Assembly (NCBI RefSeq): GCF_000245755.1
Contig: NZ_JH601088.1
Span: 807,335-871,334, forward strand
Reading direction: 5' to 3'
Length of the DNA stretch: 64,000 bases
Origin: Helcococcus kunzii ATCC 51366
GTDB lineage: Bacteria > Bacillota > Clostridia > Tissierellales > Peptoniphilaceae
Shown: piece after piece, positions 16,757 through 25,794 of the stretch
Numbering within the stretch: position 1 is the first letter of the stretch
Layout of the letters: every line of letters starts with the position of its first letter
Notes under the pieces: model-generated
Told to the model about the DNA's origin: nothing
Databases searched by the model: none
What the model saw: only the letters and a program-made list of their open reading frames with translations
Made by a program: the position numbers and the translations under genes

Positions 16757-17362
16757 ATGAAAATTAAAGCATTATTGTTATCAATCGCAGTATTATTACT
16801 TGTGGGATGCAATCAAAAACAAAATAATGAAACTGAAACCAAGCCAGAATCTAATATAGAAACTAAAACAGAAGTAAACAAAGAAAATGATACCAAAGAT
16901 GAAGATGATATAGCTAATAAAAAGATAAATTTTAAATCATCCGATCTAAAAATTAACGAATATAAATTTGCAGACGGTACAACAGAACAAGAAAAGAAAG
17001 AATACACAAGTACAATGAATGAATTGTTTCCTTATGGTGTAGAATGGCAAGTTAAATTGTACAATGACGAAATATCTGCTGATGAATATAAATGGAGTGA
17101 AGAAACAATAAAAGATCTAAAATCTACAAATGAACAGCTTCACAAAAAAATAAGTGAAATAATATCTTATTTGAAGAGTGAAGGATTTTACCCAAATCTA
17201 AACTCAAGTACATGCCAAATATTTGTAAATGAAAATGAAATTCAAGGTGTTGTGGTATACACTACTTGGATATCTGATACAGATAAAACTGTTAATAATT
17301 TTGAAGTTCATATTGCACCAGATAAATCTATAATTGTTGCGGGTATAAAATCTGTAGAATAA
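16757..17362 (+). CDS. lipoprotein of unknown function
   Basis: The 201-residue product starts with a signal peptide ending in the lipobox LLVGC (C18), so it is lipid-anchored on the outer face of the membrane. Residues 20-55 are a low-complexity linker rich in Glu, Lys, Thr and Asn; the folded part (about 56-201) has no motif I recognise. AGGGG lies upstream and a TATAAT at 16708-16713 with a weak TTTACT upstream is a possible promoter. It is probably a single-gene unit. Confidence 0.8.
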   Translation: MKIKALLLSIAVLLLVGCNQKQNNETETKPESNIETKTEVNKENDTKDEDDIANKKINFKSSDLKINEYKFADGTTEQEKKEYTSTMNELFPYGVEWQVKLYNDEISADEYKWSEETIKDLKSTNEQLHKKISEIISYLKSEGFYPNLNSSTCQIFVNENEIQGVVVYTTWISDTDKTVNNFEVHIAPDKSIIVAGIKSVE

Positions 17363-17486
17363 CTTTTATTAAACAATAGACTGATATCTTTAACTATAAT
17401 AATGACAGAAGAATCCCTTATATTTATAATACATATCCTGAAGGGTTTAAAATATAGAAATTATATTTCATAAGTTTGCCTTTTTG

Positions 17487-17515
17487 TTGAAAGTAGTTAA
17501 TTTTTTTGTTATTAT
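17487..17515 (+). promoter_or_regulatory. promoter of the flavoprotein lipoprotein gene
   Basis: TTGAAA (17487-17492), 17-base spacer, TATTAT (17510-17515), about 45 bases before the GTG start at 17561. The 200-base gap upstream (17363-17560) otherwise holds only a weak ATCCCTT/AAGGGTT hairpin near 17413-17447. Confidence 0.6.
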
Positions 17516-17560
17516 TAAAAATGTCGAAAGGCAAAAATTTAACAAAATTAGGGGGGAAAA

Positions 17561-19330
17561 GTGGATAGAAGAAAAAGACTACTTTGTATAATATTATCTT
17601 TAGTATTTTTGCTTAGTGCATGCACTACAAATAAAGATATGGATACAAAAATAGAAAATTCCGAAAAGATGGGAAAAGCTAAAATCTCTGGACATAATGG
17701 AGATATTTCTGTAGAGGTTAACTTTAAGGATGGGAAAATTGATAATATTAAGTCCGAGCATAAAGAAACAGAGGGCTTAGGCTCAAAAGCAATCGATGAT
17801 TTAACAAAGAAAATTATAGATAATCAAAACCTAGATATAGACATAATTTCAGGTGCTACTGTAACATCTAATGCTTTTATTTCTGCAGTAAAAGAAGCTG
17901 TTAAAGATGCGGGTTACAAAACTGAAGATTTTAGTAAAAAAACTGAAAAAGTTACTAAAAAAGAAAAAGAACTTACATATGATTTAGTAGTAATTGGTGG
18001 TGGTGGAGCTGGATTTGCCTCAGCAATATCTGCTAAAGAAGAAGGGGTTGAAAAAGTTGCAATATTTGAAAAGCTACCAAATGTTGGTGGTAACACTTTA
18101 ATATCAGGAGCTGAGTATGCTGCTCCAGCAAATGATTTACAAAAAAAAGAAGGTATCAAAGATAGTCCTGAACTATTTGCGAAAGATGTAGAAAAAGCAG
18201 GAGGAAATCCTGAGTTGATAAAATATCTTTCAGAACATGCAACTGAAACTGCTAAATGGTTAGCAGATGATGTAAAAGTTGAATGGTTGGATTCACTAAT
18301 GTTTTTTGGTGGACATTCTGTTAAAAGATCTTTAATTCCAAAAGGGCATTCAGGAGTTGAGTTAATCAATAAATATCATGCAAAATCAAAAGAATTAGGC
18401 ATTGATGTACTTACTGAACATAATGTTAAAGAAATTTTGACCAATGATAATAAGGTAGTAGGAGTTAAAGTTGAAACTCCAGATTCAATAATCACTGTAC
18501 ATTCAAAAGCAGTTATTATTGCTTCAGGTGGATTTGGAGCTAATGATAAAATGCTATATAAAAATGATAAAGAAATTGACGATAAGGTATTATCAACAAA
18601 CAGTCCTGGAGCAACTGGTGATGGTATTGTAATGGCTCAAAAATTGGGTGCCGACACTGTTGATATGGATAAAATCCAGTTATATCCAATATGTGATGTT
18701 GAAACAGGAAGATTATTATATGTTGGAGATACAAGATTAGTAGGTGGAGCTTTATTAGTAAATAAAGAAGGTGAAAGATTTGTAGAAGAATTAGCTACAC
18801 GTAGAGAAATTTCACTTGCAATTAAACAACAAACAGATAATGTGGGATATCTAATTTGGGATGAAAAATCATCAGAGCTAACAGGTACAATTCATTCACA
18901 TGAAGCTGAAGCTAAGAATTTATACGATCGAGGTTTATTAGTTAAGGCTAATACAATTGAAGAACTTGCTGAACACTTTGGTGTAGATGCAGATAAATTA
19001 AAAGCTACAGTAGAAAGTTTTAACAAAAATTCTAAAGAAAATAAAGACCCTGAATTTAATTTACGTATGCTTGGTTGGACAATTGAACAAGCACCATTTT
19101 ACATGTTAAAAGCTGGTCCAGCTGTACACCATACAATGGGTGGATTAAAGATTAATGTTAATGCTGAAGTTTTAACTAAAGATAATGAAATAATACAAGG
19201 TTTATATGCGGCAGGGGAAGTAACTGGCGGTATTCATGGTACAAATCGTTTAGGTTCAGTTGCGCTTGCTGATATATCCGTATATGGAAAACAAGCCGGC
19301 GTACAAGCTGCTAAATATATTAAAAAATAA
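17561..19330 (+). CDS. lipid-anchored FMN-binding fumarate/urocanate reductase-like flavoprotein
   Basis: The gene starts with GTG behind AGGGGGG; this start is required to keep the signal peptide, whose lipobox is LLSAC (C21). Residues about 38-115 are an FMN_bind domain with SGAT at 97-100, the threonine motif to which ApbE-type transferases attach FMN covalently. Residues about 138-589 are the FAD-dependent reductase domain: VIGGGGAGFASA dinucleotide loop near 145-156, and a C-terminal AAGEVTGGIHGTNRLG. This is the architecture of the surface flavoprotein reductases that use fumarate, urocanate or similar acceptors and take electrons from flavin-based extracellular transfer. No apbE, ndh2 or eetB gene lies nearby. 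The actual electron acceptor is unknown. Confidence 0.9.
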   Translation: MDRRKRLLCIILSLVFLLSACTTNKDMDTKIENSEKMGKAKISGHNGDISVEVNFKDGKIDNIKSEHKETEGLGSKAIDDLTKKIIDNQNLDIDIISGATVTSNAFISAVKEAVKDAGYKTEDFSKKTEKVTKKEKELTYDLVVIGGGGAGFASAISAKEEGVEKVAIFEKLPNVGGNTLISGAEYAAPANDLQKKEGIKDSPELFAKDVEKAGGNPELIKYLSEHATETAKWLADDVKVEWLDSLMFFGGHSVKRSLIPKGHSGVELINKYHAKSKELGIDVLTEHNVKEILTNDNKVVGVKVETPDSIITVHSKAVIIASGGFGANDKMLYKNDKEIDDKVLSTNSPGATGDGIVMAQKLGADTVDMDKIQLYPICDVETGRLLYVGDTRLVGGALLVNKEGERFVEELATRREISLAIKQQTDNVGYLIWDEKSSELTGTIHSHEAEAKNLYDRGLLVKANTIEELAEHFGVDADKLKATVESFNKNSKENKDPEFNLRMLGWTIEQAPFYMLKAGPAVHHTMGGLKINVNAEVLTKDNEIIQGLYAAGEVTGGIHGTNRLGSVALADISVYGKQAGVQAAKYIKK

Positions 19331-19339
19331 AATTAATTA

Positions 19340-19406
19340 AAAAGTTAGAGAAATTTAGTGTAGAAAAGATTTAATATCTTAAACACTAATTCTCTAACTT
19401 TTTTTA
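19340..19406. terminator. bidirectional terminator between convergent genes
   Basis: AAAAGTTAGAGAA...TTTAGTGT (19340-19361) pairs with ACACTAATTCTCTAACTTTT (19383-19402). It separates the flavoprotein gene from the minus-strand DUF3307 gene. Confidence 0.9.
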
Positions 19407-19416
19407 TAATCTTATA

Positions 19417-20139
19417 TTAAATAATCATTAAGTAAAAAACGATTATTGCATAAAGTATGCTATATAATGTACCTATTAAATAATACTCAGCAAATCGTTT
19501 ATTTTCTTCTATTTCCTTAAATCTTGCGATGGATTTTGCTGTATAAATTAACCCGATAGCACTGACTTGTCCCATTGAAAGAAAAATTATTGATAAAATT
19601 CTTTCTAGTGAACCGATTAATGCACCAGCGCCAATCTCTGTTTCTGTATCAACTGATTTAATATTATATTTCTTAAAACCAATTTTAAATAGTATATTTG
19701 CCGGTTTTGTAACCAGTACTAAAATAAGAATCCAATTTAATATTGTTCTATCAATAATTAATTTTGAAATTACAAAAAATTGTTTTTTAAATAGAATTTC
19801 TGTAAAAAGTAATATTACAAAAATGTGAAGAAATTGATCTACTAAAAATAATTTTAATTCTTGTCTACTATTTTTTATTGAGATCTTACTTTTAATTATA
19901 TCGATTAAATAATGTGATACTACAATGATTAAAATGGTCAATAATCCTATCACAACTGTATTATATTTTATAAAAAGTATAACTGGTAAAATAAGTAATG
20001 CTGCATGGGTTAAAATATGCTTAGTTAGATGTTTTTTACTTTTTAATTTCATATCTGAAATTTCTTGGCTCTGTAGTTGAAAATCACCTAAAAAATGTAT
20101 TATTAAAAGGATTATGGTTATATCACTCAACATATTCAT
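19417..20139 (-). CDS. DUF3307 multi-pass membrane protein
   Basis: The 240-residue protein has about six hydrophobic segments. Its N-terminus carries the DUF3307 signature: a first helix ending HFLGDFQLQSQEIS, then KSKKHLTKHILTHA, with conserved acidic and histidine residues lying at the membrane boundary. DUF3307 proteins are often encoded beside SatD-family proteins, as here, where the start lies 17 bases inside the SatD gene. Biochemical function is unknown. If the SatD partner makes a nucleotide signal, this membrane protein is the candidate receiver or effector. Confidence 0.82.
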   Translation of the reverse strand: MNMLSDITIILLIIHFLGDFQLQSQEISDMKLKSKKHLTKHILTHAALLILPVILFIKYNTVVIGLLTILIIVVSHYLIDIIKSKISIKNSRQELKLFLVDQFLHIFVILLFTEILFKKQFFVISKLIIDRTILNWILILVLVTKPANILFKIGFKKYNIKSVDTETEIGAGALIGSLERILSIIFLSMGQVSAIGLIYTAKSIARFKEIEENKRFAEYYLIGTLYSILYAIIVFYLMII

Positions 20140-20788
20140 AATTGTCCTCCAAAATTTTTGTGATTTGATTTCTTGCGTGTAAATATATTTTTATATTACC
20201 CAAAGATAATCTTTTACTTAAGCTACTTTGGGATATTTTCATTTTCTTTGCTAAATTTTGCTGATTAAAGTTTTCTTTATAGATGTCTTCATTTAACATT
20301 GCTTGAAAAGTCTCTTTTTGTAAATCAGTCCACTGATCTTTTATTGTTTCAGAAAGTAAAAAGATTGTATTGATAATCTCATCTATATCTTCTTCTTCGC
20401 TTTTAAAATATATATTACTTCTACCACTGTAATTGTTATTATAGATATATTCTATAGCGGCTCTTGCATACCAAAAAGCTTCACCATCAGATCCTATGCT
20501 CAGTATAGGGTTTATTTGGGTGCTTATTTCTCCATAACCTATTCCGATTCTAAATTCATGGGGGATTAACAGATACAATTCATCTAATATTTTCATTAAA
20601 TTATTATCTAGTTTCAATATCGCCTGGAATTCATCTCCAATCGTCAATGTAAAATTGGAAATAATGGTTTCTTTATATTTTTTATTTAAATTATTAAATA
20701 TTTGTTTTAAGTTTTCTTGAAAAACATTTCTATTTTCTATTTTTTTTGATTGAATTAAATCGCCAATGATGGCTATATATTTGTTCAT
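20123..20788 (-). CDS. SatD family protein with a class III cyclase-like core and C-terminal HTH
   Basis: The start is the ATG at 20788 (MNKYIAIIGD), behind AAGGAAAGGAT; an upstream frame to 20869 runs through the operator palindrome and is rejected. The 221-residue product matches the SatD pattern (GDLIQSK). By eye the core also reads like a class III nucleotide cyclase: D10 in IIGDL and D52 in TIGDEFQAIL, 42 apart, match the two metal-binding aspartates (about 44 apart in adenylyl cyclases); RIGIGYGEI at 80-88 and GEAFWYARAAIE at 102-113 match the cyclase GIHTG and GD-VN-AARLE segments. The C-terminus (about 170-205) holds a helix-turn-helix (LAKKMKISQSSLSKRL). The three palindromes upstream suggest that it controls its own operon. 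Cyclase activity is inference; SatD function is not established. Confidence 0.8.
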   Translation of the reverse strand: MNKYIAIIGDLIQSKKIENRNVFQENLKQIFNNLNKKYKETIISNFTLTIGDEFQAILKLDNNLMKILDELYLLIPHEFRIGIGYGEISTQINPILSIGSDGEAFWYARAAIEYIYNNNYSGRSNIYFKSEEEDIDEIINTIFLLSETIKDQWTDLQKETFQAMLNEDIYKENFNQQNLAKKMKISQSSLSKRLSLGNIKIYLHARNQITKILEDNYEYVE

Positions 20789-20797
20789 AATATATCC

Positions 20798-20928
20798 TTT
20801 CCTTAAATAAGGAAAATTTATATTTTTTCCGTATTTAAGACAAATATAAAAAATTGTGTTGATTTGCATATTTTTGTTATAATTTCCTCAAATAAGGAAA
20901 TTATCGATTATTTCCTTATATATGGAAA
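20798..20928 (-). promoter_or_regulatory. three copies of an 18-bp palindrome upstream of the SatD gene
   Basis: TTTCCTTAAATAAGGAAA (20798-20815), TTTCCTCAAATAAGGAAA (20883-20900) and TTTCCTTATATATGGAAA (20911-20928). The first lies ten bases from the SatD start codon, in the leader; the other two are 28 bp apart start to start, in the likely promoter region. I see no good -35/-10 pair on the minus strand. The arrangement suits an autoregulatory operator, probably for the helix-turn-helix of the SatD protein. Confidence 0.75.
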
Positions 20929-21081
20929 TAATATAATAAACAATATATTTTGTCAATAATTATATTATTAACTATTGAAATTATGCGAAATGCAGCAATT
21001 ATAATATTCTTTGTGGATAAGTATTTTGCAATTGTTTACAGAGAATATTTATGTTAAAATATTTGTATAAAGGAGAAATCG

Positions 21082-22734
21082 ATGAAAAACAAAATTTATA
21101 TAACAGGACATAAAAATCCAGATACTGATTCAATAGCTTCAGCTATTGTTTATTCAGATTTGAAAAGTAGGATAGACAGTGACAATGAATATGTGCCGAT
21201 AAGACTTGGGGATTTAAATCTTGAGTCAAAATGGGTTTTAGAAAAATGGCATCAAGATGCACCTAAATATGTTGAAAACTTAAAACAAAAAGTTGAAGAT
21301 TTAGGATTAGTAAAACCATTGACAATTAAAGATAATATTTCAATCTATCAAGCAGCAAACTATTTGCAACCAAGAAATATATCATTTTTACCAATAGTTG
21401 ATGATGAAGGTAGATTAAAAGGGATAGTTACACTTTCAAACTTGACAAAATCATATATGGATGTTTGGGATGATGTTATTTTATGGAGAGCCGGTACAAA
21501 AATTGAAAATATTGTAGAAGTGCTTTCAGGTGAAATAGTACATTTACCAGAAAATCCGAATAAATTTGATGGAAGGATGTTGGTATACGCTTCTCAAGTT
21601 GACGAAGAGGGACATTCCAAAGAAGGAGACATTTTAATTGTTGGTAATAGACTTGACTCTCAACGTGAAGCGATTGAAAGAAAAGTTGGTATACTTATTG
21701 TTTCTTCAGGACATAAAGTTGAAGATGATATTTTGCAAAAAGCTAAAGAAAACAATGTAACTGTCTTAACGACAAAATATAATTCATTTATGGCAGCTAG
21801 ATTGCTACCTCAAGCAATACCAGTTTCATATGTTATGACAACTGATAATTTACAATATTTCAAGCCAGAGGAATATCTTGAGGATGTAAGTAGAAAAGTC
21901 AAAAATACAAGATTTAGAAATTTCCCAATTGTAAATGACGACTTAGTTGTTATCGGTGAATTAAATCGAAATGATTTACTATTTGATAAGAAAAAACAAC
22001 TTATACTTGTGGATCACAATGAAAGCAATCAATCAATTGATGATAGAGATAATGTAGAAATTCTTGAAATTATTGATCATCATAGGGTTGCAAACATTCA
22101 TACCAATTCTCCAATTTACTTCAGAAATGTACCAGTTGGATGTACATCTACAATTTTAGCAATGATGTATAAAGAATATGGTCTTACACCAAGTAAAGAA
22201 ATGGCTGGATTAATGGCATCAGCTATAATCTCAGATACTTTACTATTTAGATCACCAACTACAACAGAAGTAGATAAGAAAATATTAAGAGAATTAGCAG
22301 AAATTGCAGAAATTGATTTAGAAGCATATGGTGAAGAAATGTTTTCTGCAGGTACATCACTTGAAGGTGTAAGTGTAACAGATATACTTATGACTGATTC
22401 AAAGAAATTTGAAATTGAGGATAAAAATGCTAGAGTTTCACAAGCATTTACAACAAATTTAGATTCTGTAGAAAAATTTATTGATGAAATAATTACATCA
22501 ATGACTAATGTAAATAACAACGAAAAGACTGATGTCTTTGCATTATTTATAACTGATATATTTAATGAACAATCATTAGTTATAACAGTTGGAAAATTAA
22601 ATGAAGTTATTGCGAACGAATTTGGAGTTGAATATAAAGAAAAAGGATACCTTGTAAAAGATTTATTATCAAGAAAAAAACAATTCATACCAGCACTAAC
22701 ACGAGCTGTTAGCAAAATTAAAGAAGAAGAATGA
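21082..22734 (+). CDS. ppaC: manganese-dependent inorganic pyrophosphatase, family II with CBS-DRTGG insert
   Basis: The 550-residue protein is a DHH-superfamily family II pyrophosphatase: ITGHKNPDTDS (about 7-17) and DHHRVANIHT (about 332-341) carry the Mn-binding histidines and aspartates, with VDHNE at about 311-315. Residues about 70-295 are the regulatory insert of CBS-DRTGG-CBS type, which in studied relatives binds adenine nucleotides. It cleaves PPi to phosphate in the cytoplasm. The stop is followed after nine bases by glgB, so it heads the glycogen operon, where GlgC makes PPi. A TTGAAA (20975)/TATAAT (21000) pair with a long 19-base spacer is a possible promoter. Confidence 0.92.
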   Translation: MKNKIYITGHKNPDTDSIASAIVYSDLKSRIDSDNEYVPIRLGDLNLESKWVLEKWHQDAPKYVENLKQKVEDLGLVKPLTIKDNISIYQAANYLQPRNISFLPIVDDEGRLKGIVTLSNLTKSYMDVWDDVILWRAGTKIENIVEVLSGEIVHLPENPNKFDGRMLVYASQVDEEGHSKEGDILIVGNRLDSQREAIERKVGILIVSSGHKVEDDILQKAKENNVTVLTTKYNSFMAARLLPQAIPVSYVMTTDNLQYFKPEEYLEDVSRKVKNTRFRNFPIVNDDLVVIGELNRNDLLFDKKKQLILVDHNESNQSIDDRDNVEILEIIDHHRVANIHTNSPIYFRNVPVGCTSTILAMMYKEYGLTPSKEMAGLMASAIISDTLLFRSPTTTEVDKKILRELAEIAEIDLEAYGEEMFSAGTSLEGVSVTDILMTDSKKFEIEDKNARVSQAFTTNLDSVEKFIDEIITSMTNVNNNEKTDVFALFITDIFNEQSLVITVGKLNEVIANEFGVEYKEKGYLVKDLLSRKKQFIPALTRAVSKIKEEE

Positions 22735-22743
22735 GGATGAATT

Positions 22744-24633
22744 ATGAACGCATATTTTAGACGTGATTTAGATGAGGAAATCTATTTATTTAATGAAGGT
22801 AAAAACTATGAATCTTATGAGTTCTTAGGAGCTCATAAGTATCAATACCAAGGAAAAACATGGTTAAGTTTTTGCGTATGGGCACCAAATGCAAGAGAAG
22901 TTTTTCTTATGGGGGATTTTAATGGATGGCATGATCATAATTTAAGGATGAGTAATATTAATAATTCTGGAATTTGGAATATCTGTATTGATGAATTCCA
23001 GGATTATCAAAATTATAAATACAGAATTATCACTCCTGATTTTAGATCCATTATCAAATCTGATCCATATGCATTTTATTCTGAATTTAGACCTGGTACT
23101 GCAAGTAAAATTTATGATTTTCGGGGTTTTCAATGGTCAGATAAATCATATATGAAAAAAAGATTAAAAAAGGATCATCAACATAAACCAATGTCAATAT
23201 ATGAAGTACATTTAGGTTCCTGGATGAGACATTTTAACAATGATTATTATACTTATATGGACTTATGTAAAGTATTACCAGACTATGTAAAGAGTATGGG
23301 CTACACTCACGTTGAAATTATGCCTCTAACAGAGTATCCATTTGATGGCTCTTGGGGATATCAAGTAACTGGATATTTCTCAGCTACATCAAGATATGGG
23401 GATCCAAAAGGTTTAATGAAATTAATTGATGAATTTCATAAAAGAGGTATAGCGGTTATTTTAGATTGGGTACCGGTACATTTTGCAAAAGATGATAGCG
23501 GTTTACGTTTATTTGATGGTACAGCTTTATTTGAAAAAGCTGACCCTTATAGAGCTGAAGTAGAAGGTTGGGGTACTTTGTACTTTGATTTTGGGAAACA
23601 ACAAGTTAGAAACTTCCTGATTTCTTCAGCATTGTTTTTCCTTAAATACTTCCATGTAGATGGATTAAGAGTTGATGCTGTTTCAGCTATGCTTTATTTA
23701 ACTTATGGAGGAAAAAATTTAGTTAATGAATTTGGTGGAGATCACAATCTTGAAGCAATTGAATTCGTTAAAGAATTAAATTCAGTTGTGCATTTATATC
23801 ATTCAGATACTGTTATGATAGCAGAAGAATCAACAGCTTTTCCAAATCTTACAAAACTTGTTGATCAAGATGGTCTAGGTTTTGATTTTAAATGGAACAT
23901 GGGATGGATGAATGATACACTAAAATACTTCGAGAAAGATCCAATAGATAGAAAATATCATCACGATAAGTTGACTTTTTCTATAACATATTGCTTTAGT
24001 GAAAATTTCATTTTACCATTTTCACATGATGAAGTAGTACATCTTAAGAAGTCAATGATATCTAAAATGCAAGGTGATTATTATACTAAATTTAGAGCTT
24101 TGAGAGCATTATACGCATATCAATATGCTCATCCTGGAAAGAAACTTATGTTTATGGGGGATGAGATTGGAGTTTTTGATGAATGGAATGAAAACAAAGA
24201 ATTATCTTGGTTAGTTCTAAATTATGACAATCATAAATATTTACAAGAGTTTGTTAAAAATCTAAATGAAATTTATAAAAAAGAAAAACCACTACATCAA
24301 ATCGATGATTCATATGATGGTTACAATTGGCTAGAATTAGACAATGCCGATGAAAATATTATAGCTTTTGAGAGAATAGATAAGGATGGAAACAAGGTAA
24401 TTTGCTTCTTTAATTTCTCACCTGTTTATAGGACTAATTATAGATATGGAGTGGATGAGAAAGGAATATATAAAATAATTCTTAATTCCGCTCATAGAAA
24501 ATATGGTGGTGAAATACAAAGAAATACACCTATATATTCGAAAGAAATACCACACAAAGATAGACCATATTCAATAGAAATTGATCTACCTTCATATCAA
24601 GCTTTGTTTATTAAATTAAGTACAAAAAAATAA
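22744..24633 (+). CDS. glgB: 1,4-alpha-glucan branching enzyme
   Basis: The 629-residue GH13 enzyme has an N-terminal CBM48 domain (about 20-125, including FCVWAPNAREVFLMGDFNGW), then the barrel: MPLTEYPFDGSWGYQ, nucleophile Asp in DGLRVDAVSAM, acid Glu in IAEESTAFP, and the transition-state Asp in FSHDEVVH. It transfers glucan segments to make alpha-1,6 branches in glycogen. Length is normal for GlgB lacking the extra N-terminal module. AGGATGAATT precedes the ATG; spacing within the operon is 9 and 12 bases on either side. Confidence 0.96.
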   Translation: MNAYFRRDLDEEIYLFNEGKNYESYEFLGAHKYQYQGKTWLSFCVWAPNAREVFLMGDFNGWHDHNLRMSNINNSGIWNICIDEFQDYQNYKYRIITPDFRSIIKSDPYAFYSEFRPGTASKIYDFRGFQWSDKSYMKKRLKKDHQHKPMSIYEVHLGSWMRHFNNDYYTYMDLCKVLPDYVKSMGYTHVEIMPLTEYPFDGSWGYQVTGYFSATSRYGDPKGLMKLIDEFHKRGIAVILDWVPVHFAKDDSGLRLFDGTALFEKADPYRAEVEGWGTLYFDFGKQQVRNFLISSALFFLKYFHVDGLRVDAVSAMLYLTYGGKNLVNEFGGDHNLEAIEFVKELNSVVHLYHSDTVMIAEESTAFPNLTKLVDQDGLGFDFKWNMGWMNDTLKYFEKDPIDRKYHHDKLTFSITYCFSENFILPFSHDEVVHLKKSMISKMQGDYYTKFRALRALYAYQYAHPGKKLMFMGDEIGVFDEWNENKELSWLVLNYDNHKYLQEFVKNLNEIYKKEKPLHQIDDSYDGYNWLELDNADENIIAFERIDKDGNKVICFFNFSPVYRTNYRYGVDEKGIYKIILNSAHRKYGGEIQRNTPIYSKEIPHKDRPYSIEIDLPSYQALFIKLSTKK

Positions 24634-24645
24634 CAGGAGGGAAAA

Positions 24646-25785
24646 ATGGCTTCAAAAAATGAAATGGTAGCAATGCTACTTGCAGGAGGACAGGGAAGTA
24701 GACTTAAATCACTAACAGCTCATACAGCAAAACCCGCAGTTCCGTTTGGAGGAAAATATAAAATAATTGATTTTGCAATTTCAAATGCTGCAAATTCAGG
24801 TATTGACAATATTGGTATTTTAACTCAATATAAACATTTTTACTTAAACGAACATATTGGTTTAGGACAAGCGTGGGATTATGACAGATTAAAAGGTGGA
24901 CTAAAAACACTATCTCCTTATTATACTGAAGATGGAGGAAGATGGTATAAAGGAACTGCAAATGCTATATATGAAAATATCGATTATTTGGATAATATTG
25001 CACCTCAATATGTTCTGATATTATCAGCGGATCATATATATAAAATGGATTATGATAAAGCATTACAATTCCATAAGGATAATAATGCCGATGTCACTAT
25101 TGCTGTAATGGAAGTTGATTGGGATGAGGCGAGTAGATTTGGTATCATGAATACAGATGAGACTGATCAAATTATAGAATTTGAAGAAAAACCAAAAGAA
25201 CCAAAGAGCAATTTAGCATCTATGGGAATATATATATTTAATTGGAATGTTTTAAGATCAGCTTTAATTGAAGATTATAACAATAAAGAATCTTCATATG
25301 ATTTTGGACATGATGTTATCCCAATGCTTTTAAATGAAGGCAAAAAGATGATGGCATATAGATTTAAGGGATATTGGAAAGATGTAGGTACAGTGAAGTC
25401 ATATTGGGAAGCAAATCTTGATTTAATCAAGGATGAAAGTGGTCTTGATATTTACGATACAAAATGGAAAATAAACACCACTTCTAAAAACTTACCTCCA
25501 CAATACATAGGTAAAAATGCTAAAATCACAAATTCCTTAGTCAATGAGGCGTGCCAAGTTTATGGTATTGTAGAAAATTCTGTATTATTTGACCAAGTGA
25601 CTATTGAAGAAGGTGCTGAAGTATATAATTCAGTCATTTTACCTGGTACAATAATCTCAAAAGGATGTATTATCCATAATGGTGTGACAAATCCTAATGT
25701 GTATCTAAAAGAAAATACAAAAGTTGGTACTAGAGGTTCAGACAAAGTTTATCTAATTCAAAAAGATAAGATTACAGAAGAGTAG
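24646..25785 (+). CDS. glgC: glucose-1-phosphate adenylyltransferase, catalytic subunit
   Basis: The 379-residue protein has the nucleotide-binding [10 protein letters not shown] (about 11-20), [19 protein letters not shown] (about 28-46), and the glucose-phosphate-binding [10 protein letters not shown] region; a left-handed beta-helix with hexapeptide repeats fills the C-terminus. It makes ADP-glucose and PPi from glucose-1-phosphate and ATP. It is paired with GlgD immediately downstream (9-base gap), as in bacilli and clostridia, where the two form a heterotetramer. GGAGGG lies upstream. Confidence 0.96.
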   Translation: MASKNEMVAMLLAGGQGSRLKSLTAHTAKPAVPFGGKYKIIDFAISNAANSGIDNIGILTQYKHFYLNEHIGLGQAWDYDRLKGGLKTLSPYYTEDGGRWYKGTANAIYENIDYLDNIAPQYVLILSADHIYKMDYDKALQFHKDNNADVTIAVMEVDWDEASRFGIMNTDETDQIIEFEEKPKEPKSNLASMGIYIFNWNVLRSALIEDYNNKESSYDFGHDVIPMLLNEGKKMMAYRFKGYWKDVGTVKSYWEANLDLIKDESGLDIYDTKWKINTTSKNLPPQYIGKNAKITNSLVNEACQVYGIVENSVLFDQVTIEEGAEVYNSVILPGTIISKGCIIHNGVTNPNVYLKENTKVGTRGSDKVYLIQKDKITEE

Positions 25786-25794
25786 GAGATTATT

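Noticed and set aside
20789..20869. N-terminal extension of the SatD protein by 27 residues
   Set aside because: It would be encoded by the operator palindrome and leader, and the ATG at 20788 has its own ribosome site and begins the family motif.
22116..22715. 199-codon minus-strand open frame inside ppaC
   Set aside because: Fully antisense to a well-conserved enzyme, serine-rich low-quality translation, no ribosome site.
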